Source: Galbula dea (taxonomy: Eukaryota > Chordata > Aves > Piciformes > Galbulidae). Taken from it: a stretch of 64,000 nucleotides of DNA. Numbering within the stretch: the stretch's first letter is position 1; the number at the start of each line of letters is the position of its first letter. The notes beneath the pieces were generated by a model. That model saw only the letters and a list, made by a program, of their open reading frames with translations, ran no database searches and had not been told where the DNA came from. The DNA lies in the NCBI GenBank assembly GCA_013399015.1, contig VWZX01009072.1, positions 1,612,001-1,676,000 of the forward strand, read 5' to 3'. Position numbers and translations under genes: made by a program. Of the stretch, positions 49,421 to 63,300 are shown piece after piece.

Positions 49421-52400
49421 AAGTCCCCGCTCGTACTGCCCTCGCGGACCAGTCTCGCTGGCGCCTAGCTTGTCGGGGCTGGTGCTCCGAGAAAGATGCC
49501 ACAGATGTTAGTGCGCTGTTGCACAGGCACAAGCAGGATACACAGCCTAGCGCTGACCGCTTGGCTCCTGAGGCTGGTGGCGCCCCTTGGGCCCTGGGAA
49601 GAATTTCCAGTGAGCTCCGATCGGTGCTGTGCCTGCCTGCAGGCACCACTGTGCCGCAGCGTCGGTTGGACTGCGGTAGGCGGAAGCCCTCGGACTATCT
49701 CCTCACTTCCCGGCAAGCTCTGCTCTAAGCCGTACTCCTGTGTGCTTAGCATATAGACACAGCTTAAAAATAGTTGCTGTTCCTCCTCAGTGGGATCCAG
49801 AAAAATGTCTCTGGAGAGGGTGTAGGGAAGGATCTGAAGATGAAGTCAGGCAGGGATCTTGTAGAGCATGAAATCTTGTTGAGGTAGCAGTCGACACAGA
49901 ATGCCCATGCAAAGGATTGAAGGGGTAAATGAATTGAAAGCAGAAGGAAAAACCCTAAGATGAGAAGCTGAATTTGCTTCAAGTTGAGAGTGCACTAGAT
50001 CTTGTTTTGGTGTTTAAGTCGTTTACAGGCTGTATTCGCAAGGCAAGTGATTTGAAAGGTATTAGCTCACATGAATAGCGATGTAGGAGGGCCCTGTGAA
50101 GAAGGGTAAAGGAGCACTTTATTTTCTATTGATGTCATACATCCCAAAGGAAGGCTGAATGTGATACAGTTTTTAGGAAGAGGAGAAATAAAGGCAGCAT
50201 CTCTGCTCAGAGCAGACATTATACCACTCTAAGCAATTGTAGCTTTAAAATAAGACTGGAGTCTAAACAGTTCTGTGTCTGGGGCAAAGCAGCAAACATG
50301 ATACGCTTACTAGAGGAATTTTCTGTGTTAGCTCGGCGTTTTACAGGGGACCAGGCTAGATGACTGTAATATTCCCTTCGAACCTGAGAGAGAGGAGGAA
50401 GCAACAACAACAAAAATCCCTAAAGCAGTACAATGAACATTTTGGGCCATCATTGCGAGTCATGCCCAAAGCATGATAGCAGTTAAAGGAAGCTGCATAG
50501 CAAATTTCTCATACTTAAGTCACCGGAAGCAGGTCTGGATGCAACAGCATTGAAGACAGTTAAGCATAAGTCTATGACAAGTGAACTCCCTAACATTTTC
50601 CTAAAAAAATACTTCCCTAGCATTCCTGTTTGCAATGATGTCTCCCACATTAAACTGGCAGCACTGAAAATACTTATACCTGGACAGTGCAACCCACACT
50701 GCATTAAAATGATCTTGTCAGTAGGTTCTGAACTTTATGGAAATAAAAACCACTGAAAGTGCATGTGTGCTTGTGGGGAGAGGTGGGAATTTTGGGTTCT
50801 GTGCTTGGAAGCAGGTGGCTTTCAGGATGATGTTTCACTTCAATCCAACAGAAGATCGTGAAATGAAAAAGTAGCCTCTTTCCTGGCTGATGCTATTTTA
50901 GGAGGACTGCTGGCCTCAGATGTGGAACTGGAGACAGCTTTCAAGGGTCATGTCCCTGTACCACAATGCTGTTACACACCTGGCTGCACAAGAATTTCAA
51001 ATAAAGTAGATCTCTTCAGCTCATGTTGAGCTGCTGGTCTTCCAACCCTTTTTGGCTTTTGGGAACAAAATGGACAGGACATCCTTGCAGGACAGGGGAC
51101 TGCAGCCTTCCCTCTGCCTGCTCTGTCTTCTGTCCCTTTGTGCTGTAGATCCTGGTCACAGTATTGCTCCCTGTATTGTCCAAATCATGGCTCTGCAATT
51201 TATCTGCTTCCAAAGAGACCGTTAGGAAACAAAAACCTAGTGTGATAGAAGAATATGAGTCCCCATAGGTGAGACTTCTACCATGAAGTTAATAAGGAAA
51301 ATTTCTCATTCCCTCTAAAATTTTCCAAAATTTATTCAGTGCATGAAAACTATATCTCATCAAAGGGGGTATTTCTGTTCATGTATGCAGGTTAGCAGAA
51401 GGACGCAGGATGGACAGGGTGAGTGAATAAAGAGGCAAGGCTGGTCTGAGTGCTGGATGTTTTGCATAGCTCTGACAAAATGAACCTGTCATAATTGCAG
51501 TTTATCTGGCTAATGGACTTCCTCTGGTTTGTGTTGTCCCATGTGAGGTGAAGCTAGTCAGAGTACAGAAGGAAAGTATAAATAGATGTTACAATGAAAA
51601 ATAAATGCAAGCTTCAGACTGAAATGTTACATCTTTAAGTTGCTAGAAATACACTGCAGTGTTTTTGTGCATGCTTCTTGTTCTTGTTAATTGTTTTCTA
51701 ATTTAAAAATAACTCATAAACCCCACAGATATTACTGAGTATTCTGCATTAAAATAGAGGGAAAATCAAGAATATGTCTCAATAGTTAAAGGTAGACCAA
51801 GTGCAAGGACTTATTATCCCCAAGCCAAACCTTACAAAAATGTTTTGGTGGTTACGGTTTACTGAAATCTGTAGCAGCATCATACACATAGAAAGCACAG
51901 CTCCAGATGGATATGGATAAGGCATTTTAGCTCTTATGGAGCCCCTAAAAATAGTAGGGTTTTTTTTAAAGAAATTGTTGTCTTCTCATGATGAAATTAT
52001 GAGAAACAAGGTTCCAATTTAAGGCTAAGCACAAATATGGTGAACAAGATGATAAGAAAAAGCAAAATGCAAGCCTACTCAGGAGAAAAGCGGCAAAGCA
52101 AACTGAAAGGAGCAATAATGAAAAGCAGGATTATTTGTTAGTTTGTTGGGGTTTTCTAAACAGTTCTGATTGTTTGTTATTCTCATGCCTATTTCCCATC
52201 TCTTTGGATTCTAATCCCCCATCATTTTCTGTGCCTCCACAGAGGTGCAATTTCTGTCATTAGATCAAAATACCTGTTCTGCTCAAGAGCAACTTGTCGA
52301 CACTTTAATTCTGTTGCAAGTCAGTTTGATCTGTCTCACCGTAGTGTGACTGGTGTCCCCTGCTATGAACCAGCTGACATTTTGACATGTTATTAAATTC

Positions 52401-53270
52401 ATTTTGAATGCAGTTGTTCTCCGGTACAGGGCAAATTTGCTCACAACAGCATAGGTGGGGCTGCATCTCCCTTCTGAATCAACTCCTGTGCTCCTGCCAG
52501 GTCTTCCCACTGCCTTTCACTACCACACTTACTGCCCACATCTTCTTCCTGCTCATTTGCTTGTGTGCTTGCTGTTGATCCAATGTCGCATCAGTCAAAC
52601 ATCATCTCACTGGCTAAGCGCTGGCCTGTGGCCCAGTGCTGCCCTTTGCTACTCACTTGCAGGGAGTACACGTGCTGGTATCGTGTGCCTGCCTATTGAG
52701 TGATTTTATTTGGTGCTCCACCATGAGCCCTTAGCATGTCTGAACAAGTGAAGGAAAGGAAAGACTTGCCCTGGGCCCACAAGTGACACAGATCTCAGTA
52801 GATTTTGTGGCTGCAGACCAGTGTTGACAGGAACACAGAACAGCAACTGATTGCTTTGCAGTTGAAGTAGTAAGACAGATTTTGAAGCCAATATCCTTTG
52901 AAAAGATATTCAAAGCTGATGCAATGGTAGATCAGAGGCAGCATTTCTGAATTTCAGGGATGGGATGATGTGGTTGCAGGCAGAACCCCAGGCAGACTGG
53001 AATCCTCTGCAGTTAGTATTGTTTGATTTAAAACAGGACACAGAACTATTTAACCTAGCTCAAGGGCCTGACAAGGCAGCGTTTTGCTCATTTCCCCTTC
53101 CTCTGCCTTAAGGACTTTTACTTCTTCCCTCCCCATGTTTTAGCACACCACTTTTTCTCTGTAAAGGCATTATTCATGATCACGGCTCCAGCTCTTATAC
53201 ATCCAGTTCACACCTGTTCAGCTACCCACATCCTCTGAGAGACAAAAAAGAAGGCTTGAGGAAAATGCTT
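49421..53270. other. Intergenic, upstream of ZNF706
   Basis: The island tail gives way to AT-rich unique sequence after about 49,750. Apart from a possible CR1 remnant near 50.35 kb, I see no exon. A divergent non-coding transcript from the CpG island could run through here. Confidence 0.5.
50341..50392 (+). mobile_element. Possible old CR1 3'-end remnant
   Basis: GGGGACCAGGCTAGATGACT followed by ATTCCCTTCGAACCT resembles the CR1 motif GGACTAGATGAC..GGTCCCTTCCAACCT, but the terminal octamer repeats are missing. Short and diverged, so only tentative. Confidence 0.5.
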
Positions 53271-53615
53271 ATAGAATCACAGAATCACAGAATCATTACA
53301 GTTGGAAAGGACCCTCAAGATCATCTAGTCCAACCGATAGCCCTACACTACTCTTATCCCTAAATCATCCCCTGAAGAAACACATCTATCCTCTTCTTAA
53401 AAACCTCCAGGGATGGTGACTCCACCACCTCCCTGGGCAGCCTATTCCAATAGCTCACCACTCTTTCAGTAAAGAAATTCTTCCTAATATCTAATCTAAA
53501 CCTACCCTGGCACAACTAGAGCCCATTCCCTCTAGTCCTGTCACTAGTCACAAGGGAGAAGAGGCCAACACCTGCCTCCCTAGGATGACCTTTCAAGTAG
53601 CTGAAGAGAGAAGAC
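53271..53615 (-). mobile_element. CR1 LINE 3' fragment (young copy B)
   Basis: Minus-oriented CR1: plus-strand reading begins with repeated AATCACAG units, then TTGGAAAGGACCCTCAAGAT, and continues to the conserved GGGAGGCAGG and TTCAGCTACTTGAAAGG segments at the 5'-truncated end. Differences from the 17.4-kb copy appear to be only a few per cent by eye. The two copies are inverted and about 35.5 kb apart, with ZNF706 between them. Non-autonomous remnant. Confidence 0.95.
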
Positions 53616-56600
53616 CTTTATTTCTCTCTTGGCTGTGCTGTGAACATACAGAACTTGGGTGGCCATAGACTGCAGGCACATTGTGTCCCCCAGAGTGACT
53701 ATGCCTAGGACTCACTAGTGTCCAGCAGTTCTGTTGAAGCAACTGTGCCAACTGCTTTACTAGGTACCCAGAAGTCCTGATGATCTCCCCCAGAACTTTC
53801 TCTGCATTTCCCTTCCCACATGGCATGAAAAGTTTCCATGACAAAACCAGCAAAGCCTGATGTTCACTAACCCTGACACCACTTCTGACTTGGAAACCTC
53901 CATCAGTACCCAGATGCAGCTGTGCATGTAAAACAGATTGATGAGAGGGTTCAGACTGATGTAGCTACTCTGCAGCTCAAATCCCTTCTTCCTCATCCCC
54001 CTAGCTCTGCAGCCCTGTGCCAGCACAAAGTCTTGCTAACTCTCCTCACAGGCACTGCAGCTCATAACTCCACTAATTAGTCCTCAGTCTGGGTCAGGAA
54101 ATGACCTTTGTGCTCTACGCAGCGAGAGAGCCTGCGGCTGTCCTTGCTCAGAGAAGTGCTGAGGAGGGTGAGGTGCTTGGGCAAACAGTGATGATAAGGG
54201 AGAGAACGTATGGCCTTGCTGGTTCAGCACTGGAGGTGGCTTTTTACCACACCTACCTGCAAAGAGGGCAGAAACGTTTGTCTTGGGAAAGAGCAGGAGC
54301 TGGAAGGAACCACCCTTGTGCTTAGCACAGCTCAGGCAGGAGAAAAAGCTTTGGTCAAGACTTTATGAATTTGTTCAGAGGTATTGGGCAGAATAATATG
54401 ACAATTCTGAAGAACTGGTGAAGGGCATAGTTGGTAGGCTCAGTATTCACCTCTGTGCTCAGCTCTCTCATGATGGGATGTCTGCATTCTTAAATCTCAG
54501 TGGTGGTATTAGATGTGAAAACAGTGGTGGTGTTAGATGTGGCTGCAGTCTCTTTGAGACACGGTACACAGCACACAGAGACCCTGATACATCAGGATCC
54601 TGCCCTGGACAAAGGCACCATGACTGTGGAAACCTCTGAGCAGGCATACTTGACTGTCATATGTCATCTAACATTAGTGAATCATGAAGAGTTTTGGGGA
54701 GGATTTACTGGAGTAGAAATGATGAACCAGCTTGATCATACAGTGGAAAGCCAGGTTGCTCACAAGTGCCTGCAAGTCTGATGAGGAAGACAGCAGATTG
54801 TAACATTAAGTTTATTTTCCCTGGTGCAATCCAGCAATGGCCCTTCTGACCAAGTGTCAGCTGGCCTCTAGGAAAGGCCTCAAGATTCTGTTACTTAGAC
54901 CCCAAAGGGGAAAAAGCAGTTCCAGTGTGCTGCAAGAGAAAGACCATGGGCATTTATATCCAGCACAATATTGGTGATCTTCAAAAAGCATCCAATATCC
55001 ATTCTTCAAAAAAAAAATAATGAGTCCAGGCTGGACAAGTCTGGTGTTAGCAAACATGTTTCAGCCTGCTATGAAAGTCTCTGCTGGAGATGTGACAGAG
55101 CCTAGAAGAGTTAAACCTGACCCTTTGGGGCAGCTGCTCTCCAGTAACATCTCCACTGCTGGCTTTCAGACATTGGCTATGAATGGGGCTAACAACAAGT
55201 AAATGGTACACATCACAGCAGACCCTTAGCCAGCCCTAGGCTGGTTAAGGAAAGAAGTAGTATCATGACAGATGTCAGCTATGAATACCAGTATTCTTTA
55301 TCATCTAAATGCAGTTGTCCATTTGCAGCTTGCACATGGGATGAGAATGTGGTACCCATACTGGAGCTCCTCATCCACAGGACAGTCACAGATTTTGACA
55401 CCTGTTCACTGTGTTTTCCTTCCAGCTTCTCTTCAAGGTCTGTTAGCTGTCATTTTTGAAGATCAGACTTGCTCCCTGGCATCTATTCAATCTATAGAGT
55501 CCAATTTATTTCTAGCACAACATCCTCTAGTGTTGCCTCTGCAGTACATTGGGTACATGGTCTGTGCAAGCTCACTAACTCAGAAGTAGATCCAATTTCT
55601 TTTCTGTTGCCAACAGACAGAGGCAGCAATTAAGATGATGACAGCATTTTTAAGGACTGTCTCTTCATGAGGAGTGTAGCACCCTGTGATCAGTCCACAA
55701 CAATCCTTTCTCTCTGGGGGAGCCTTTATGAACACAGGGAGTACTTCTGCTGCAGAAGTGGAACCACTTGGCTGAGTGCAGGGCTCCTGACTACACTAAG
55801 GCTCCACTTCAGCCTCAGATCTTGCCCAGTTTTAAACTATTTCCATTGACTTTATCTTAACCTTTCTGTTCCACACACAATATTATCAGAGCTACTTAGG
55901 TTTTTCTGGCATGTCTCCTATATTAGTTGTTATTACTATCTTGTTGACAGGACCAGACTGGTTGAGCAAAATTGGCTTACTCAGAGCACAGCTAGCAATA
56001 TGCACACAGTTGGTCTGATCATGTATTCTTCTGGAGCATTTTCCCATGGAAAGGAGGCTTATGCAACCATTCAGTCTGTCCCACTAGCAATTGTGAACCC
56101 ATTGGCTTACTTCAGTTGAAAACTGAGAGAGCAGTTAATCAGCAGAGGCAGCCATCCATGCACAGAGCATCCTCCCTGGGCCCTGCAAGCTGCACTGCAA
56201 GTTTTGCTCTCAGACACTACAAAATCTACAAGAAGATACACTGCATCCCACTTACACAAATTTTGGTAGGAGTTTGTGTCTTGATGGACACCAGAAATTC
56301 AACTATAAATCCATGGGAAACCAGATTTCTTAGCTATGCTGCTCAAATGTTTCTTAACTTTTTAAGGTAAGGCTTTTAATTATAACTAAAAGCATTGGCT
56401 AAATCCAGAGAAACTCTCAGCTGCAAATGACCTTACAGTCATCTTTTTGCTGGGATTATCTGTTATTACCCCAAAATTGCAGCATGAGCGAAACAAATGA
56501 AGATCATTAGTAAATGATGGCAATGTTAATTATATAGTGGTGCTATAAATGTAGTGATAGAAAAGCACCAGTCTGGCCCCACTAGGAGAGACTTACGGTT

Positions 56601-57308
56601 TCCAAAGGCAGAACAAACTCAGTACCCAAAGAGCACCAGAGCAAGAATATTTCCCAGTGGTGAGAGCTTCATGCTTGTGCTGTATTTGTAAGAAGCACCA
56701 CAGGTTCCTGAGGTCATGGTGTCAGCCTTCTGGTGGGGGAGCTTTATGAAGATTTATGTTCATAAAAGGAATATAAAACAGAAATAACACAGTAGCCTTG
56801 TAGCAAAAAAGACCCCTTCCTCAAGTGCCCTCAAAGTCTTTCTGCAGGTTACATGAGCAGAGCTGGCATTGCAGGGTGAGCTAGTGAGCATCGAGTGTTG
56901 TGAATTCTGTTCCCAGGGAGTCCAGAATAGAGGAAGTTCAGCCAGGCAGCAAAACTCCTCAGGTAATGGCCAGTTCATCAGGCCAGCAGTGGCAAGGAAG
57001 GTATGTAGTCCACAGGCAGTATAATTAAGATCTACTATAAAGACAGTCTAAGATGACCTCACTCAGTTTTGTTGGGAAATACAACGTGTGGTCCTAGCTC
57101 AGCAGCAATGTGTGCAGGAGAAAGGGACAGACCGAATAAGACTGGGTTTCTTTGGACTTTGTGTTTTGTGATGGGATACAACAGTGTGAACTCTCATCAA
57201 AGTTTCTCTTAGGGGTACACATAGGGTTACACTAGCAGCAGAGGGCATTTTAAGTGACTTCTCTGCTGTTTAACACGTGATGAACTCAAGCTGACCTCCC
57301 TTCTCCTG
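53616..57308. other. Intergenic
   Basis: Unique sequence between two CR1 fragments, with a small tandem duplication at 54499-54545. No convincing exon. Confidence 0.5.
54499..54545 (+). repeat. Short tandem duplication (about 24-bp units)
   Basis: AGTGGTGGTATTAGATGTG (from 54499) is repeated as AGTGGTGGTGTTAGATGTG (from 54523). Two units only. Confidence 0.75.
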
Positions 57309-57397
57309 CTAGTGGGGGAATTGGCAGTGCTGGGTTAATGGTTTGACGTGATGATCTTAAAGGTCTCTTCCAAACAAAACAATTCTATGATTCTGTG
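57309..57397 (+). mobile_element. CR1 3'-terminal fragment
   Basis: A short, diverged CR1 tail: TGGCAGTGCTGGGTTAATGG, GATGATCTTAAAGGTCTCTT and ATTCTATGATTCTGTG. Strongly 5'-truncated, with no coding content. Confidence 0.88.
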
Positions 57398-60300
57398 AAT
57401 TGCGCAGTGTATTATTCTGTGATCCTTTTCCAATAAACTAATATTAAAGTCATATTGCTGAGCTATCACACTCAAAAATCAGAGAGCAGTGATAAAGAGA
57501 AGGACTGCCTGAGCAGGCTGAGTCTGCAATAACACTCGCTTCCTTCTGCCACCTCGTGGGTTGGAGCTACAGCACACAGAGCATAGATGGCTTTTCTAGC
57601 ATGACAGATATTGTTTCCCTGTCATATTTAATGAGAGATCCCATGATAACAGGAATCATTACACATAGCCACTGCTGGGCATGTTCTGACACTTCTGAAA
57701 GGGCTTTCACATCTCTGCATGAGAGCTGTTGTAACCACAGGCACCTCTCAGATGCGTGATGACATCTTGAATGGTAACATTATTGCAGCAGCAGATGAGA
57801 GACTCACCTCTATTATTACTGGTTTTGTTTGTTTGTTTACCTGTTTTAAAAGCTGGGTAAATTGTTATATGTGAAGCCTGCAAAAAGAGCACCACTGCCT
57901 TCTGGGATACCAAGCAAAAGCCTGTACCCAAATGTTTGTGGTCATTGTCCCCTTCACCCTGAGAAGGCTGCCACTAAGATATTTTCTTGTTTTTAGAGGA
58001 AATTTTACCACTCAGCCTAAAGCAATGATGCAAACAAATAGCAAAGTACTGCTGGAGGAAGAGGTGCCAGCTTCCCTCTTCTCAGTGCTCATAAGCTCTG
58101 GAAGTTCAGCCCTAAACCTCCTCAGCCGGCTCAGATATTATCTCAGTCGCTGTCCTTGTGGGACATCTTCTGATATCACACAACCGTGTGCTCTCAAAAC
58201 AAAAGAGGAAATACCACCATGAGAAAGGCTTTAGCCATACACGGGCAGAAGAAAGGTATGGGGAAGGAGAGAGAGGATTAGTCACTTTGTCTCAGGTGGC
58301 ATTCCACAAGGCAGGAAAAGACTTGCAGCAAGCTAGACCATACAACATTGCCACAGCCTCAGACTTCAGAGCTGAGTTAAACCTGAGCAATATGGGAGAA
58401 GGGAAGGCATATAGGTTATACAACAAAAAGCAGATTGATAGAGAGAGCCAAAGAGCTCTTCCCTTCTGGCTCTTCTTTTGAATCGTTTTGGGCTAAAGGA
58501 CAAACTATATCACGTCAAAGTAAATGTTAAAAATTAATCTTTGAAAATTAAGTGGGTTACATTCTTTGCATTTGCTTTCACCAAATTATCTCAAACTGAA
58601 ATATACAGGTTGACTATTTTTCATTCTAAATAACTGCAATTGTAGCACTGGCCTTGCAAGGACATTCACTTCCTAAATGCAGCAAGCCTGTAAGAGACAG
58701 GCAGCTGTTTAAGAATGGTTTCTCTTGCGCACTATCGTATTTATGTATGTTTGACAAGTTGTAACTGCTCCATTAACTTCAGAGTGTGATGGAAAGAGCC
58801 TTGAATCAGACACGTTGAGTGAGGCCAAATATTCTGATTATTATATGATCAATTGCATTAATATATTCATGGACCATGCTAAAACCATTATTGGTCAGAG
58901 TAAATTTCTGATGAAGAATTCGTTAAAATCTTACAACACATTAGACATATGACTGACTGTCTCTTTACAGAAGCAACTATATAAAGCCCAGAGAACACAC
59001 ATAATCCTGACTTCAGGAACACATCCCAGTGCAAATGTTCCCTGCTGACACTAGAGGAGTTACTGCTAGCACCTTCTGGTGACCCATTTACCTAACCTCC
59101 TTGGGAAATCACATAGCCCAGAACAGAAGTGTTTCCAAAAGTACATTCAGCTTTCTGCCCAACACATCTTAGCACTATGAGCCTGAGTGACCCCATCAGT
59201 CTCTTCAGTCCCTGAGAAAGTGCCTGCCAGTTGTGCCATCGTTGAATGCAAAGTCAGCAATAAGATTGGCCTGCCTGCCTGCTCTGATCTACTTTGATCC
59301 CTCTAGAAAAGGTGATTTATGAGTTTATGAGTTTAGCCTAAGACAGACAGGAAACATTAATTATGTTTTCTTGTTGTCAAAACCACTGTTCCTGAAAGTG
59401 GCACAAAGAGGAGCTTGACCTCTCTCACATGCGCCTTTGGGATCCAGTGAAGGAGAGGGGAAATGCCAAAAAGCCTTCACAGTGGAGAACACTTTTCCTA
59501 AGGGTACTTGAGGCTTCAGCTGGGCCTTTATTTCTGAAATTATTCTATTAACATTTTTATGCAACTGAAATATTAATTTCTTGGAAAAAAACACTGTGCC
59601 AAGTGTCTGCAACATGACAGGGCTAGCATGAGGCTGGCCCACGTGATGAGATAATAACAGCTGAAAGGATTTAGGTCGACTTCATAAGACTAGCATAACT
59701 AGTCTTTACCAGTGTGAAGCAACTAAATAGCAGCTTTTAAAAGCTATTTGGCTGTTTTGTGGATGTTGTTGTGTAATGAGATACATAGAAACATTTGTCT
59801 AACAGCAACAAAAGCAAATGCAACTAGTGCAGATTACTGATGTTGGGAAATTGGCTACTGGATACTTCAGAGCAGTTGCTCATGTAGGATTAGCTCAGGA
59901 GTGTGCTTAAACATACCATCAGGCTCCCATCACTCCTACTGCTGAAGCCTTGGATTTGGACTGGTTTTGTATGCATATGGGAGGTTTTGGAGCATCAGTG
60001 AAGGTATGGGTACCCAGATAAGGCAGTAATCTTTGACTCCTGGATTCTTCATAGAGAGCAGGCAACAGCACCCCAGGCTGAGATGGGGAGACCTGAACTG
60101 ATGAGTGCCTGGGATTCCTCATGGCCACAGCCACTCAATGCCTTGCTAGTGGCTAACCCACATACTGTGACTGAACAACTTGCTCCCTTTGGCAGGCTGC
60201 AGTACAAGCTCTGCGTGGGTTTGACCTCTATGAGACATTCAGCCTTAGGGGGTGAACCTCCCTTCACTCTTCTCTATGCTCCGTGATGGTGGTGAAGCCA

Positions 60301-63300
60301 CCACTAGGTGTCCTGAACACCTGACCTGGAAAGTGACCAAGGCAGGAAGAGCTGGGGATGCAGGTGCCTGGCTTCCCAGTGCTGGCTGTGCTAGGCTCAA
60401 ACCTCTCCTGCTCCTGCCACCATTTGAGATGTGAATAAGGAAGTTCAGAGTTTGCCCCTAAGGCAGGTTGCTGTTGGCTTTAATGGAAACAGGTGCTTTC
60501 TGGATGCCAGCCCATGGGCTGGAGGCAGGGATCTTTGTACCTCCATGCCAGGAGAGATGTCAAGGGCTGGGTTTCCCTCTCATAAGAAGCTGGAGCAGAG
60601 AGTGGAGAATAACGAACTGACCTGACACTCAGTGCAAAGAGAGGATGTGAGTGCTTAAATATCCAGTTCCAGACACCTGAGATTACCTTGCTGAAGACAA
60701 AGACTCCTTGATGCCCTCTGCTCCTCAGAATATAGCCTGCAAACAGCAATGATTGCAAAGTCCTCACACCTGAGAAGTAAAATGGGTTCTAAGAAGACCA
60801 CCCTGGGATCCCCAGACTGAGCCCTGAGGGAGTGAGGTCCAGGATTGGAAACCTATATTAGATTTGTCTCAGAGATTTGGGAATCCACAGCTTCTTCCCC
60901 TGCTACTACAGAACTCAGTTTTAACACCATATAGTAAACTTGCACTTTCTTTTTTTTGTTTGCTTTTTGGTTCTTAGAAGGACTATAAGCACCATTTTCC
61001 TTGCAGATCAGAAAAACAACTCCCAGGCAAATTTAGAGATTACCTTCCAGGCTTCAGGCACTGCTATGCTGCAATGCTCCAGCCTACCTTATTCCACTTC
61101 ATTGCATCTAATTGTGATTCCCCAGAGCTCTGACTGGGGACAGAGCCTGCAAGCCACCTGCTGCAGAAAGGAGTGAAATGCTGCTAACTCCTTTTGCTTT
61201 CCTTTTGAGCCTGGCAAAGTAGACAACAGATGTCTCTTCTCCTTTCCGAAAACCTTTCTGTTCTGCTGTTCCCACTTTCTTTCTCTCTTCAGCCTCTTCT
61301 CAATGATCACAGACACTTCAGCACCTGTCTTTTCCAGCTATTCATCTGGCTTTCCAGTTTGGCTTTCTGCTTTCAAATCTCTGCACAGTTATCTTGTCAT
61401 TAGCTGCAGAATCTCCCCCAGTGTTAGCACACACTTCAGCCACTCCACTGACATTTATCTCCACTTTATTCTCCTTTTCATCTTCCCTCTGCCCTGGACT
61501 CTTTCCCTAAGTGCAGGCTGTCATACGGAAAGCTGTAGCATTGTCGCTGACCTCTTTTTCCATTTCCATTAGCATTTCAGAAACAAGGTAGGGACTGGCA
61601 TGTATCATCTTTTTGGTTTTTCCTGTTTGAAATTGATTTCAGCAAAGAGAAGGGGGCAGGTACTAGGTTTGGACATACTCAGCACCTGCTGGTGTCTGAC
61701 CCTAGTGGGAATGGAGGTATGAGGTGGCTGCTCAGCCTGGCTCCATCTCTGGAAATTAAAATGCTTGCAGCAAGACTTTTCTGATTTATATAATCACTTT
61801 AGAAATAAAGGCATTCTCCCATGTACTTTCACATCAGCTTCTCAGAAGAAGAGTTGGTAAAATATGGCATTAGTTTTCAAAGCGAGTTGTTCATATCTGA
61901 TTTGTCTGGACACCAAATGCTAGCACTGGTGGCAGATCCTTCCTTGGGGTGCTGTATTGCCAGAGGACGAGACTCCCCTTCAGTGCCACACTTACTTAGG
62001 GAGTGCTATTTTCCCATCTTTCTGTGAAAGAGAAATATCCTCCTCACAGCTCAGGTACAGAGGAAATGAAAAGCACATCTTTCTCTCTTTCAGCTTATTC
62101 TCTTATTTTTCAGCATATGCCTAATTGAAATGGCAGTCTTGACTCTGGCCAAGCAGTTCTTCCTTCTTGGTGTGACTATCAATCATGTGCTTGGTGCTGG
62201 CATAGTCCATGCTTTAGGGCAAATTTTGTGGGTTCCCCCAAGCAGAGCTGCAAACATGCCTGTGTTCTTGCAGGTGACATAGCTCGAGCTGCACCCCATG
62301 TCCTTGCTTCAAAGGGATGAGAGGAATGCTGAGAGGGCAGGGCAGAGCCTTACTGAAAATCAGTCTCTTCTAATAAGGGGCAGGTTATTTTTCTTTTAGA
62401 GCTGAAATGGTTGGATCCTTAGGGAAAATTGCCTACCAAGAACAGGATTAGATCTAATATGTAATTTGCTCTCACTGTATGCCAGAAGAATCCCACTGTC
62501 TTCAACAAGTAGACAAGAAGTACCCAGGCAGTAGAGAGATGATTTCTTCCTTAGGCAGTCTTTCACTTTCAGCATCTACTTGGGCAATCATCAGCTCCTG
62601 GCTGAGTTACTATGGTAATAAGAGTATATCATGGGCATTACACTTACTCACTGTCACCAGGGTCACAGGAGAGGAAAAATAGCAGGGCAAGCTGCTTAAC
62701 TTCTTAGTCTCCTGCCCACTCTTGCTGAAAGTGTGGGAAAGAACTAGAAAGGACTGGAAGTCCCTACACATTTCATGTCCTGCTAACCATGTTTCACTCA
62801 CAGCACAGACATAGAGCCAGGCAATACTTCTCATGCCACAGAAATGTCCCCTGTGCAGCCCATTTGGCTTGTACAGACCAATGTGCCCCAGAAGCAGGAT
62901 GTGGCAGTGCCACACGATTTCTTCAAAGGTAAGATGAGGGACATAGAGGGACAGTGCTTCACACTCAGAGTGCTGCTGGTGTATCTGAAGGGGCTTCAAG
63001 GGAAAGGAGCAGAGCAGTCTCCCAGGGCATCAACTGCTGATCCTGACCTGCAGGTGCAAGTGCCTAGAGGGGCTCACTGCTTCCCAGTGTAGGACTTGGG
63101 CCCACCCACATGCCAGGGTGGCTCTTCTCAAGGGAGAAGGAGGTGAGACAGGGGCTAAGTGTATGCAAGAGAGCTGCGCTGGACCCAGTCAAACTCACAG
63201 TCTGGCTTCTGGGGCTGCATGGGCTCTGCTGAGGGCCAAAAGTGAGGTGGGGATCCAGGCTGCAATGCCTACTATGAGAACACTATCAAATCTGCCCTTT

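Noticed and set aside
49216..49728. 170-codon frame to the right of the CpG-island promoter
   Set aside because: Opens at GTG rather than ATG, Arg/Gly/Pro/Ala-rich as expected from CpG-rich DNA that lacks stop codons, and three frames are open at once. More likely divergent non-coding sequence.
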